Part shown: positions 41,132-48,395 of the stretch, one piece after another
Layout: each line of letters begins with the position of its first letter
Position numbering within the stretch: the stretch's first letter is position 1
NCBI GenBank assembly: GCA_021841005.1
Contig: JAKBVZ010000011.1
Coordinates: 1-54,197, forward strand
Reading direction: 5' to 3'
DNA: 54,197 bases
Source: Actinomycetes bacterium
GTDB lineage: Bacteria; Actinomycetota; Acidimicrobiia; Acidimicrobiales; JAMCPL01
Position numbers and translations under genes: made by a program
Notes under the pieces: model-generated
Databases searched by the model: none
What the model saw: only the letters and a program-made list of their open reading frames with translations
What the model was told of the DNA's origin: nothing

Positions 41132-44100
41132 TGTTGCACCTGAGCGTAACGTGGTGGGCCTGCGGAGACACTTCACGATGGAGGGAATCGATCCGTACGA
41201 TGAGGTCGAGTGGGATATACGAAGTGCCAGGATTGTCAATGCTGCGGATGGATCTATTGCATTCGAGCAGGATGGCGTGGAGGTGCCGGCAAGCTGGAGC
41301 CAGAATGCCACAAATATATTGGTGAGTAAATACTTTCGTGGGGCCATTGGTTCACCTGACCGGGAAAGATCGCTTCGCCAGGTATGCGACAGGGTGGTCC
41401 ATACGATTGCAGACTGGGGAGAAATGGATGGGTACTTCGAGGATGGCCATGAGAAGGCCGTCTTTGTGGACGAGCTGAAACACTTGATTATCACGCAGAA
41501 GGCTGCTTTCAACTCACCTGTGTGGTTCAATATTGGCGTTGCCGGTGTGCCTCAGCAGGCATCTGCGTGTTTTATCCTGTCAGTATACGATTCGATGGAC
41601 TCCATATTGAACTGGTATGCCGAGGAGGGGATCATATTCAAAGGCGGTTCCGGTGCAGGTGCCAACTTGTCGAGGATACGGTCGTCGCTCGAGCCGCTGT
41701 CCGGGGGCGGGACAGCGTCGGGTCCGGTCTCTTTCATGCGTGGTGCAGATGCTTCGGCTGGTACGATCAAGAGCGGCGGCAAGACGCGCAGGGCTGCGAA
41801 GATGGTCATCCTGGATGTTGACCATCCGGACATCGAGCAGTTTATATGGTGCAAGGCGATAGAGGAGCGCAAGGCGCGGGTGCTCAAGGATGCTGGTTTC
41901 GAGATGGACATGGACGGAGCCGATTCATTTTCTGTCCAGTACCAGAACGCCAACAATTCGGTTCGGGTTACCACTGAGTTCATGAATCAAGTGCTGGAAG
42001 ATGGTGACTGGGATCTTGTTGCACGTTCCGGCGGATACACCATCAAGACGGTCAAGGCGCGTGACCTGTTCCGCCAGATCGCTCACAGTGCATGGGAGTG
42101 TGCCGACCCAGGCTTGCAGTTCGACACCACCATCAATGAGTGGCATACTGCACCCAGCGCAGGCCGGATCAATGCCAGTAATCCTTGCAGCGAATACATG
42201 CATCTGGATAATTCAGCATGCAATCTTGCATCATTGAATCTCATGAAGTTCCTTGATGGCAATGACACGTTCGATGTGGAAGGCTTCAAGGCTGCAGTGG
42301 ACGTGGTGTTCACGGCTCAGGACATATTGGTGGGCAATGCCGACTACCCGACCGATAAGATCGCAGCCAACTCCAGGCGTTATCGTGAGTTGGGTCTTGG
42401 CTATGCCAATCTGGGTGCGGCTCTCATGGCACAGGGCCTTGCTTATGATTCCGACGCTGGTCGGGCGTGGGCTGCGTCGGTGACCGCGCTCATGACCGGT
42501 CACGCCTATTCGGTTTCCGCACGGTTGGCTTCAAGAATGGGACCCTATGCAGGACTTCATGACGATCGTGTCGCCATGCTGGGCGTCATCAAGAAGCACC
42601 GGGAGGAGGTATCGAGGATAGACGAAGACCTTGCTCCGACCGGTCTACTCTCTGCCGCTCAGGAGTCATGGGATGAGGCGGTGGAGCTTTCCGAGGCATT
42701 CGGCGTGCGCAACTCCCAGGCCAGCGTGTTGGCTCCGACCGGCACCATCGGCCTGATGATGGATTGCGATACGACAGGTATCGAGCCGGATTTAGGTCTG
42801 GTAAAGACCAAGCGGCTGGTCGGTGGGGGGACGATGTCGATCGTGAACCAGACAGTTCCAAGAGCGCTTGGCGCACTAGGATACGATGGTCCTCAGGTAG
42901 AGGATATAGTAGCCTACATAGATGAGCACAAGTCCATCGTGGGTGCTCCTTACCTAGCTGATGAGCATAAGAGTGTCTTTGCCTGCTCGATGGGAGATAA
43001 CGCGATACATTATATGGGCCACGTGAAGATGATGGCGGCGGTTCAGCCGTTCATTTCTGGAGCAATTTCAAAGACTGTCAATTTGCCTGAAGATGTTACG
43101 GTCGAGGATGTCGAGGATGTCTACATGCAGGCATGGAAACTCGGTTTGAAGGCCGTGGCAATCTACAGGGACAATTGCAAGATATCCCAGCCGCTTACCA
43201 TTACGAAGAAAGGCGTAGGCGAGCAGATTGCCGTAGGTGGGGATGCCTACCCTCCCGGGTCGCTGCCCGAGGCTCATGACAGGGAACTCGCTGTCAAGAT
43301 CGAGGACCTCGAGAACAGGCTGAAGAGCGATACGGTAGTGGTGAAGAAGCCGGTGAGAGAGAGGTTGCCGAGGAGAAGGCGTTCGAGTACGTTTGCTTTC
43401 AGGGTGGCTGACTGCGAGGGGTATGTCACCGTGGGGGAGTATGGCGACGGTCGTCCTGGCGAGGTGTTCATGAAGGTTTCCAAGCAGGGTTCCACTCTCG
43501 CGGGCATCATGGATGCTTTTTCCATAGCGGTCAGCCTCGGCCTGCAGCATGGTGTTCCCCTTTCTACGTTTGTGAGGAAGTACACCAACATGCGCTTCGA
43601 GCCAGCAGGTATTACCGACGATGCTGACCTGAGAATAGCCACCAGCCTTGTCGATTACATCTTCAGGCGGCTTGCTCTCGATTACATGGATGAGAAGGAG
43701 CGCATGGAACTTGGCGTGCTGTCCACGTCAGAACGCATGCAGCCTACATTGCCAGGGATGGAGGAAGTCGGCATCGTCTCCAAGGGGTTGCGGGATGATC
43801 AATTGCCAAGCAGCGCAGCCCCTGAAGATTCCTTTGGCGACTCAGGCGGTGTGGTTCTCGAGGGTGTCGGTACCGGTGGTAGTAGTGATGTCGGTAGTAG
43901 TGATGTCGGCATCATGGCAACAGAACCGCCGCAGGCTCGGAACTCCCAGGGTGGCCGCTCGGAGGATGGGGAACCTCGCGGTACCGGAGGAACCCGCGGC
44001 TCGGGCAAGTCCCGAGTTCCAGAGCACGGACTTGGTACAGCCCATGCGAGCGAGCAGGCCAACTCAGCTGCTCAGCCTCCAATTGAGATGAGGGATGCTC

Positions 44101-44189
44101 CCATGTGCTACGAGTGTGGAAACGCCATGCAGCCTTCAGGATCCTGCTATGTCTGCCCTACGTGTGGCACCACCAGCGGATGCTCTTGA
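41127..44189 (+). CDS. nrdJ: Adenosylcobalamin-dependent (class II) ribonucleotide reductase
   Basis: 1020 aa from ATG 41127 (GAGAGAGG ribosome site 5-6 nt upstream). FNSPVWFNIGV, QASACFILSVYDSM, KGGSGAGANLSRIRSS, NPCSEYMHLDNSACNLASLNL (radical/catalytic Cys near 353) and LAPTGTIGLMMDCDTTGIEPD are class II signatures. A low-complexity linker (about 900-985, with SSDVG repeats) joins a C-terminal Cys domain, CYECGNAMQ...CYVCPTCG, the swinging redox tail or zinc site. Makes deoxynucleotides from NDPs using B12, independent of oxygen. NrdR boxes and the duplicated leader precede it. Confidence 0.96.
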   Translation: MTVAPERNVVGLRRHFTMEGIDPYDEVEWDIRSARIVNAADGSIAFEQDGVEVPASWSQNATNILVSKYFRGAIGSPDRERSLRQVCDRVVHTIADWGEMDGYFEDGHEKAVFVDELKHLIITQKAAFNSPVWFNIGVAGVPQQASACFILSVYDSMDSILNWYAEEGIIFKGGSGAGANLSRIRSSLEPLSGGGTASGPVSFMRGADASAGTIKSGGKTRRAAKMVILDVDHPDIEQFIWCKAIEERKARVLKDAGFEMDMDGADSFSVQYQNANNSVRVTTEFMNQVLEDGDWDLVARSGGYTIKTVKARDLFRQIAHSAWECADPGLQFDTTINEWHTAPSAGRINASNPCSEYMHLDNSACNLASLNLMKFLDGNDTFDVEGFKAAVDVVFTAQDILVGNADYPTDKIAANSRRYRELGLGYANLGAALMAQGLAYDSDAGRAWAASVTALMTGHAYSVSARLASRMGPYAGLHDDRVAMLGVIKKHREEVSRIDEDLAPTGLLSAAQESWDEAVELSEAFGVRNSQASVLAPTGTIGLMMDCDTTGIEPDLGLVKTKRLVGGGTMSIVNQTVPRALGALGYDGPQVEDIVAYIDEHKSIVGAPYLADEHKSVFACSMGDNAIHYMGHVKMMAAVQPFISGAISKTVNLPEDVTVEDVEDVYMQAWKLGLKAVAIYRDNCKISQPLTITKKGVGEQIAVGGDAYPPGSLPEAHDRELAVKIEDLENRLKSDTVVVKKPVRERLPRRRRSSTFAFRVADCEGYVTVGEYGDGRPGEVFMKVSKQGSTLAGIMDAFSIAVSLGLQHGVPLSTFVRKYTNMRFEPAGITDDADLRIATSLVDYIFRRLALDYMDEKERMELGVLSTSERMQPTLPGMEEVGIVSKGLRDDQLPSSAAPEDSFGDSGGVVLEGVGTGGSSDVGSSDVGIMATEPPQARNSQGGRSEDGEPRGTGGTRGSGKSRVPEHGLGTAHASEQANSAAQPPIEMRDAPMCYECGNAMQPSGSCYVCPTCGTTSGCS

Positions 44190-44490
44190 TGCTCCACACT
44201 ATGTTCAAGCGGTCGGATCTCAATGGAAACGGCAATCAACTGTTGCAGAATGCTTACTCAGGATGCACCGCATGTGAGTTCTAGCTTGCTATTTCCGCAC
44301 ACGTGAGCATGGAACAAAGGTCAGAGGGCCAGGGAATCCGCTACCACACCGCCCATCGTTGGTGTCACGATGGCCCTTGGCAATGGCATCCTCCCTGTAC
44401 CCGTACAACTGGTAGCGCGTCACATCGTCCTTGTCCATCCAATGGCTGGCCATCTACCAGGAACAACGTCGCAGGTGGTAAGATATTTAT
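44190..44490. other. Intergenic region, no feature beyond a possible -10
   Basis: No hairpin terminator or repeat is evident. TAAGAT (44479-44484), 6 nt before the next ATG, could be a -10 for a leaderless start. Confidence 0.35.
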
Positions 44491-45282
44491 ATGTCCATTA
44501 CCTACGAGGTAAGCTCAGATCACAAGGCGCTTTACAATGGACGGACACTAAAGGAATGGATACCTGATATTGTCAACGCCCTCGTAGCCGAGGTTGACCC
44601 CGTTCAGATATACGTATTCGGTTCTGTTGTCCGCGATGAAGACGGTCCTGACAGCGACTTGGATATCTTAGTCGTGTTCGACCAGATAGAGAACGATCAG
44701 CTATGGTCCATGAAGAGCAGGGCAGGGGTGGCCACCGCCGGCTACGTTCCCCGCGATGTGCTTGTCACCGACTTGGCCCGCTTCGAGTTCAACAAGCAGA
44801 GACTCTGGCATATAGAACACGAGGTTGCGGAATCAGGTCAGCTGGTATACAGCCGTGAACCTCGGATACCAAAGGAGATGTACATGAATCCACCACCGGT
44901 AGACAATGACGCAGATGCCGGCTATTGGCTGGAAAGAGCAAAGGCAGATTCAAGGGCTGTCCAGCAGGTAGACGACCAACCTCTTTCGCTCTACCACGCC
45001 CAGCAAGCTGCTGAAAAGGCACTCAAGGCACTGATGATCTCTGACGGAAGAGGTTTCCCGAAGACTCATGACCTAAGCGAGCTGGCAAGGGCGCTCCCTG
45101 CCAGTTATAGTGATCGTTTTAATACGGATCTTTTCAACACCAAGAATCTTGATGATCTCACCAAATGGGAGGTCGAGGGGCATCCATTCAGCACCCTGAC
45201 CAGGGAATCGCGCGGATCGCGCGAATATCCACCACTTAACGCGCGCCTGCATGTATGCTGGTGGCGTGCCGGACAAACCTAG
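44491..45282 (+). CDS. MNT nucleotidyltransferase-HEPN fusion protein, 3' end replaced by IS66 sequence
   Basis: 263 aa. N-terminal MNT domain (about 15-110): QIYVFGSVVRDEDGPDSDLDILVVFD is the GSxxR...SDxD nucleotidyltransferase signature. C-terminal HEPN domain (about 145-215): YWLERAKADSRAVQQ and QQAAEKALKALMISDGRGFPKTHDLSELARAL. MNT and HEPN are usually separate genes forming the HepT/MntA toxin-antitoxin pair, in which MNT adds AMP to the HEPN RNase; here they are on one chain. From codon 232 (45184) the reading frame enters an IS66 left-end remnant, so the native C-terminus is lost and activity is doubtful. Confidence 0.8.
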   Translation: MSITYEVSSDHKALYNGRTLKEWIPDIVNALVAEVDPVQIYVFGSVVRDEDGPDSDLDILVVFDQIENDQLWSMKSRAGVATAGYVPRDVLVTDLARFEFNKQRLWHIEHEVAESGQLVYSREPRIPKEMYMNPPPVDNDADAGYWLERAKADSRAVQQVDDQPLSLYHAQQAAEKALKALMISDGRGFPKTHDLSELARALPASYSDRFNTDLFNTKNLDDLTKWEVEGHPFSTLTRESRGSREYPPLNARLHVCWWRAGQT

Positions 45283-45319
45283 CTACAAAGAGATCGTTGC
45301 CGAGAAGGATATCGTTCTC
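45184..45319 (+). mobile_element. IS66-family left-end remnant
   Basis: Matches 53072-53207 at a constant offset (7888 bp), from CCATTCAGCACCCTGACC through the GTG start (45266) and first codons of tnpC, then diverges. The outermost GTAA of the terminal repeat is missing. The insertion caused the end of the MNT-HEPN gene. Confidence 0.9.
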
Positions 45320-45419
45320 CCCATAGCTGAAGCCATAAGGCTGGCAGCTCGTTCGTAAGTTCCATTCTGTTGCGTATCGAGCTGATGCGAGCGGTGCGAG
45401 GTAATGGAACCGGCTTCGG

Positions 45420-45746
45420 TTACGGATCTCGGAAAATCCTATGACCGCCAAGCCTTCGCCAGCGCACCGCAGGAAACGGGCGTTTGCCGGCGTCGGTGAT
45501 CGTGGTCCACTCCCAGGTGGCCCTGCCGTCAGGGCCCTTGAAGCTCCATGTCATCTCAAAGACACCTGGCGCATTTACAATTGCCTTCACCCTCAGCTTG
45601 GCGGGCCACGATGACGGATCCTTGGTTTCGGCAAAGTGATCACAAGCTGCGTTGAAGATACCGGCTGCCGCACGGAACTTCTCACGTTCTTCTGCAGTCA
45701 GTCGCTGGTAGTCGGCTTTGAACGGTTCTGTGATCTCATACTTCAT
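45420..45746 (-). CDS. RelE-like toxin of a type II toxin-antitoxin pair (candidate)
   Basis: 108 aa. KYEITEPFKADYQRLTAEEREKFRAAAG resembles the first helices of RelE/HigB toxins, and KLRVKAIVNAPGVFEMTWSFKGPDGRATWEWT plus FPAVRWRRLGGHRIFRDP the beta-sheet and basic C-terminal residues used for RNA contact. Such proteins are usually encoded after an AbrB-fold antitoxin, as here (69 bp downstream of it). mRNA cleavage at the ribosome is the family activity; this member's is inferred. No close named family recognised. Confidence 0.7.
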   Translation of the reverse strand: MKYEITEPFKADYQRLTAEEREKFRAAAGIFNAACDHFAETKDPSSWPAKLRVKAIVNAPGVFEMTWSFKGPDGRATWEWTTITDAGKRPFPAVRWRRLGGHRIFRDP

Positions 45747-45815
45747 GAGTCGAAGTGTTCGGCTGATGTCGCGAAAAGGCTGGCATGCCGCCCGTAAGCG
45801 CTGAACGCTTGAATC

Positions 45816-46103
45816 TTACGAGTCAAGACTGACCAACAGCTCATCCACGCCATTGACCACCGTCGTATGTCCGGCCGCTACGGCGTCGTCAGCTTCGAGT
45901 TCCATCTTTTGCCAACGTTTGGTCCAGAACCACGACTGGTCGGCTGGTATGGCCAGGTGTGGACGAAGAACGATCTCTCCTTCTCTTTCGATCACCTCGA
46001 CCTGTGCCCCTGGCTGGTCCAAGCTAAAGTGGCGCCGGATGGCGACCGGAATCGCGATGAAACCACGGCTCTGTACGGTAACGAAGGTGTGCTTCTGATC
46101 CAT
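45816..46103 (-). CDS. AbrB/MazE-fold antitoxin
   Basis: 95 aa from ATG 46103; the 17 upstream in-frame codons fall in the operator repeats and are discarded. TFVTVQSRGFIAIPVAIRRHFSLDQPGAQVEVIEREGEIVLRP is a SpoVT/AbrB DNA-binding domain; the C-terminus (SWFWTKRWQKMELEADDAVAAG ... DELLVSLD) is the helical toxin-binding tail seen in such antitoxins. It probably neutralises the following toxin and represses the operon through the 16-bp repeats. TATACT (46110-46115, minus) lies 6 nt from the ATG, suggesting leaderless mRNA. Confidence 0.82.
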   Translation of the reverse strand: MDQKHTFVTVQSRGFIAIPVAIRRHFSLDQPGAQVEVIEREGEIVLRPHLAIPADQSWFWTKRWQKMELEADDAVAAGHTTVVNGVDELLVSLDS

Positions 46104-46124
46104 GATTACAGTATAGCAGTAATA

Positions 46125-46156
46125 CTGTAATACTGCATTACTGTAATACTGCATTA
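46125..46156 (-). promoter_or_regulatory. 16-bp direct repeats upstream of the antitoxin (operator)
   Basis: CTGTAATACTGCATTA occurs at 46125-46140 and 46141-46156, with a further GTAATACTG-like half beside TATACT. Iterated sites over a promoter are typical of antitoxin autoregulation. Confidence 0.7.
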
Positions 46157-46200
46157 CGGCGTCGATTCGCCAGTGGCGTCACCTCTATGTCTGACTATGG

Positions 46201-47475
46201 CTATATCTGACGCCTACGGATTCCCCGCCAGAACAACCTTCCGAGCGCCACGATTGCCAGTACGACCAGAAGCCCAAATATAATGCTGCCGCTGGCAGAT
46301 AGAAGCCCTTCGACACCTCCCACAAAGCCACCTACAGCTTCATGAAGAGCCTTGACGATACCGCTGGCAGGTCGCGGAGCGGGCTTGTGCTGGAAAGGCG
46401 CCTCCGCCTCGGTCACCGATACCGACAGCGTAGAGTAAGTGGTTTCCGAGGTCATTACCTGGAGTTGTCCCTGCAGCTGCTGTATCTGAGAATCGACATT
46501 ATTGAGCTGGGATTGGACCGCCAGGATATCGCTTACGCTGGTTGCCCTAGTCATGATCGTAAGATACTGCTGCTTGCTTGCCTGCAGAGCGCTGATCTGT
46601 TCCTGCAGGTTTACATATTGCGCAGTGACATCAGTGGCATTGGTGGTCACCGAATTCACCTTGCCAAGGCTGGAAGCCTGCTTGAGAACCATATCGAAGC
46701 TGCCCACGGGTACCTGCAAGGTCACGTTACCGCTCGGAGCCTCTCCAGAACCAGTCGAAGCTTGCGATGACGATACAAATCCTCCGTTGCCGGTTGCCAG
46801 CGCCGTAAGTTTGGAAATCGTTGCATCCAGCTTGCCCTTTCCCACCACTAGATCGAGCGATCCGGTCTGCTCGATCTTCGCGGGCTTGCCTACACTCGAG
46901 GGCAATGACGAAGATTGGCTTGGCGCGGATCGACCGGAGGCACCGGAAGTGGGACCAAGTCCAAGTTGCATATAGTGTGCGGCGCCATTGGATGGCGCAC
47001 TGGCGACATGCCTGACAGGTCCGGCAGGTCCAGCTTGCGGGATCTCTCGTTTACCCAGGAAGGTAGGCACAGCAGTAAGGCTCAGCGCCAGCACTGCAAG
47101 TAGCGCTGCAGCAATCCCTCCGGCCAGCGCAACGGACCTGCGCCGGCGCCGTCCACTTCGAGCCGGTCCGTTCGAAGATTCTTCGAACTCTGGTTCTTCC
47201 TGTCCAAATTCCTCCGGATACATCTCTTCAGGTTCACGCCATCCAGAATAATGTTCTACCTGCGATACGGCATCCGTCTCCCTGGTGCGCTCGAGGTCTC
47301 CATCATCTCGGTAGAGTCCACCAGCTCCCCCTGCCGGTTCCTGCTCGCCGACCATCCCACCTACAGGTTCCCTCATCGCGGCGAGAATCCTGTCAAGGGA
47401 ACCTTCCGGCACATCGATGCTCGCTGCGATACCTTCAAGGGCATCCCGGATGAGCTGTTCGTCCATCATGGTCAT
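46201..47475 (-). CDS. DUF4349 membrane protein (possible anti-sigma-like partner)
   Basis: 424 aa from ATG 47475, AAGGAG 8 nt upstream. N-terminal 110 residues acidic and cytoplasmic, a helix at about 117-137, a Ser-rich linker, then DUF4349: IEQTGSLDLVVGKGKLDATISKLTALATGNGGFV ... LEEQISALQASKQQYLTIMTRATSVSDILAVQSQLNNVDSQIQQLQGQL (coiled coil), ending in a second helix (about 390-412) and basic tail. Overlaps the ECF sigma gene by 4 bp, so it is probably co-regulated; the acidic N-terminus could bind the sigma factor, but this is inference. No zinc-type anti-sigma motif is seen. Confidence 0.75.
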   Translation of the reverse strand: MTMMDEQLIRDALEGIAASIDVPEGSLDRILAAMREPVGGMVGEQEPAGGAGGLYRDDGDLERTRETDAVSQVEHYSGWREPEEMYPEEFGQEEPEFEESSNGPARSGRRRRRSVALAGGIAAALLAVLALSLTAVPTFLGKREIPQAGPAGPVRHVASAPSNGAAHYMQLGLGPTSGASGRSAPSQSSSLPSSVGKPAKIEQTGSLDLVVGKGKLDATISKLTALATGNGGFVSSSQASTGSGEAPSGNVTLQVPVGSFDMVLKQASSLGKVNSVTTNATDVTAQYVNLQEQISALQASKQQYLTIMTRATSVSDILAVQSQLNNVDSQIQQLQGQLQVMTSETTYSTLSVSVTEAEAPFQHKPAPRPASGIVKALHEAVGGFVGGVEGLLSASGSIIFGLLVVLAIVALGRLFWRGIRRRQI

Positions 47476-48071
47476 TGAATCTTCTCCTTTACAGAAATCT
47501 GCTCCCCTGCGGCAAGCATCTGTATCTGGGGATGTTCAGCGAGCCGCTTACGTGCCTCATGCAGCCGTGATTTCACGGTTCCCTGCCTACGCTGGATCGC
47601 CAAAGCTATTTCAGCCTCACTCAGTCCGGCATAGTATCGCAATATAATGGGTATCCTCAGCTGCAGCGGAAGGCTCATCAGCGCTGCATGTACCGAGCGC
47701 CTCGTCTCGGATGCTGTGGCCTCTGCATCCGGTAGCCCTACCTGGGTAGCCAGGTGTTCAAGCAGGCCATCACCTGCACGACGATCACGATCTGGGATCT
47801 CCCTACGCAGCCTGGAGAAACAGGCATTGACCACCACCCTGTACAACCACGCCTGGATATTGGACTCTGCCGTAAGGGTTGTACGGAATCGCCACGCTCG
47901 TAGGAAGGCTTCCTGCACAGACTCTTCGGCATCGGACGGATTCCCCAGTATCAGGCAAGCCGTACGAAAAGCTGGAGCGTATGACTCTCTAATGCAAATC
48001 TCCAACTCGAGATCCTTGCTATCCACGTCTCGTTTGACAAGCCCCGTAATCGCACCTGGTATCAACTTCAT
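47472..48071 (-). CDS. ECF-type RNA polymerase sigma factor
   Basis: 199 aa from ATG 48071; a TTG at 48128 gives 19 more, unconserved residues. Region 2: AFRTACLILGNPSDAEESVQEAFLRAWRF ... NIQAWLYRVVVNACFSRLRR; region 4: LPLQLRIPIILRYYAGLSEAEIALAIQRRQGTVKSRLHEARKRL, the DNA-reading helix-turn-helix for the -35. The family directs polymerase to stress or envelope genes. It heads a two-gene operon with the DUF4349 protein and probably transcribes its own promoter. Confidence 0.9.
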   Translation of the reverse strand: MKLIPGAITGLVKRDVDSKDLELEICIRESYAPAFRTACLILGNPSDAEESVQEAFLRAWRFRTTLTAESNIQAWLYRVVVNACFSRLRREIPDRDRRAGDGLLEHLATQVGLPDAEATASETRRSVHAALMSLPLQLRIPIILRYYAGLSEAEIALAIQRRQGTVKSRLHEARKRLAEHPQIQMLAAGEQISVKEKIQ

Positions 48072-48395
48072 ACTATAAATGACGCATGATACTCCAAAAA
48101 GGTTCACTACTGATATATAAGCGATCAATCATGCCGCTTTAGCTGCCATTATTCGTAACCATTCAGCACCCCTTTGATAATACCAGATACTTGAAGTGAT
48201 GCTACGGTTTGGGTGCGGATAAACGTTCAAGTCAAGGCCACATCAATCACGCCATCCATGGTAGTTGTGTGCCACCATGGGGACCTGAATGGATACGGAA
48301 CACTTGCACTCTTGGCCTCAACGGGTTCATCCAAGTGTTGGCCAGGCTTCTATGCTAAAATGAATACCTGAATAGTTATCTGGTGACGTAGGGGT
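48072..48395. other. Non-coding region with IS66-type terminal sequence and hairpins
   Basis: 48151-48171 repeats the IS66 end seen at 53064-53084. Further on are inverted repeats CCATGGT/ACCATGG (11-bp loop) around 48260-48285 and AACACTTG/CAAGTGTT (26-bp loop) around 48300-48342. No gene is supported. It could be the decayed interior of an insertion sequence. Confidence 0.5.
48151..48171 (+). repeat. IS66-type terminal repeat, left copy bracketing the helicase gene
   Basis: Contains GTAACCATTCAGCACCC; identical over 21 bp and in the same orientation as 53064-53084. Sequence beyond it does not match the intact IS66 left end, so it is a solo end or part of an opposite, decayed end. Confidence 0.85.
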
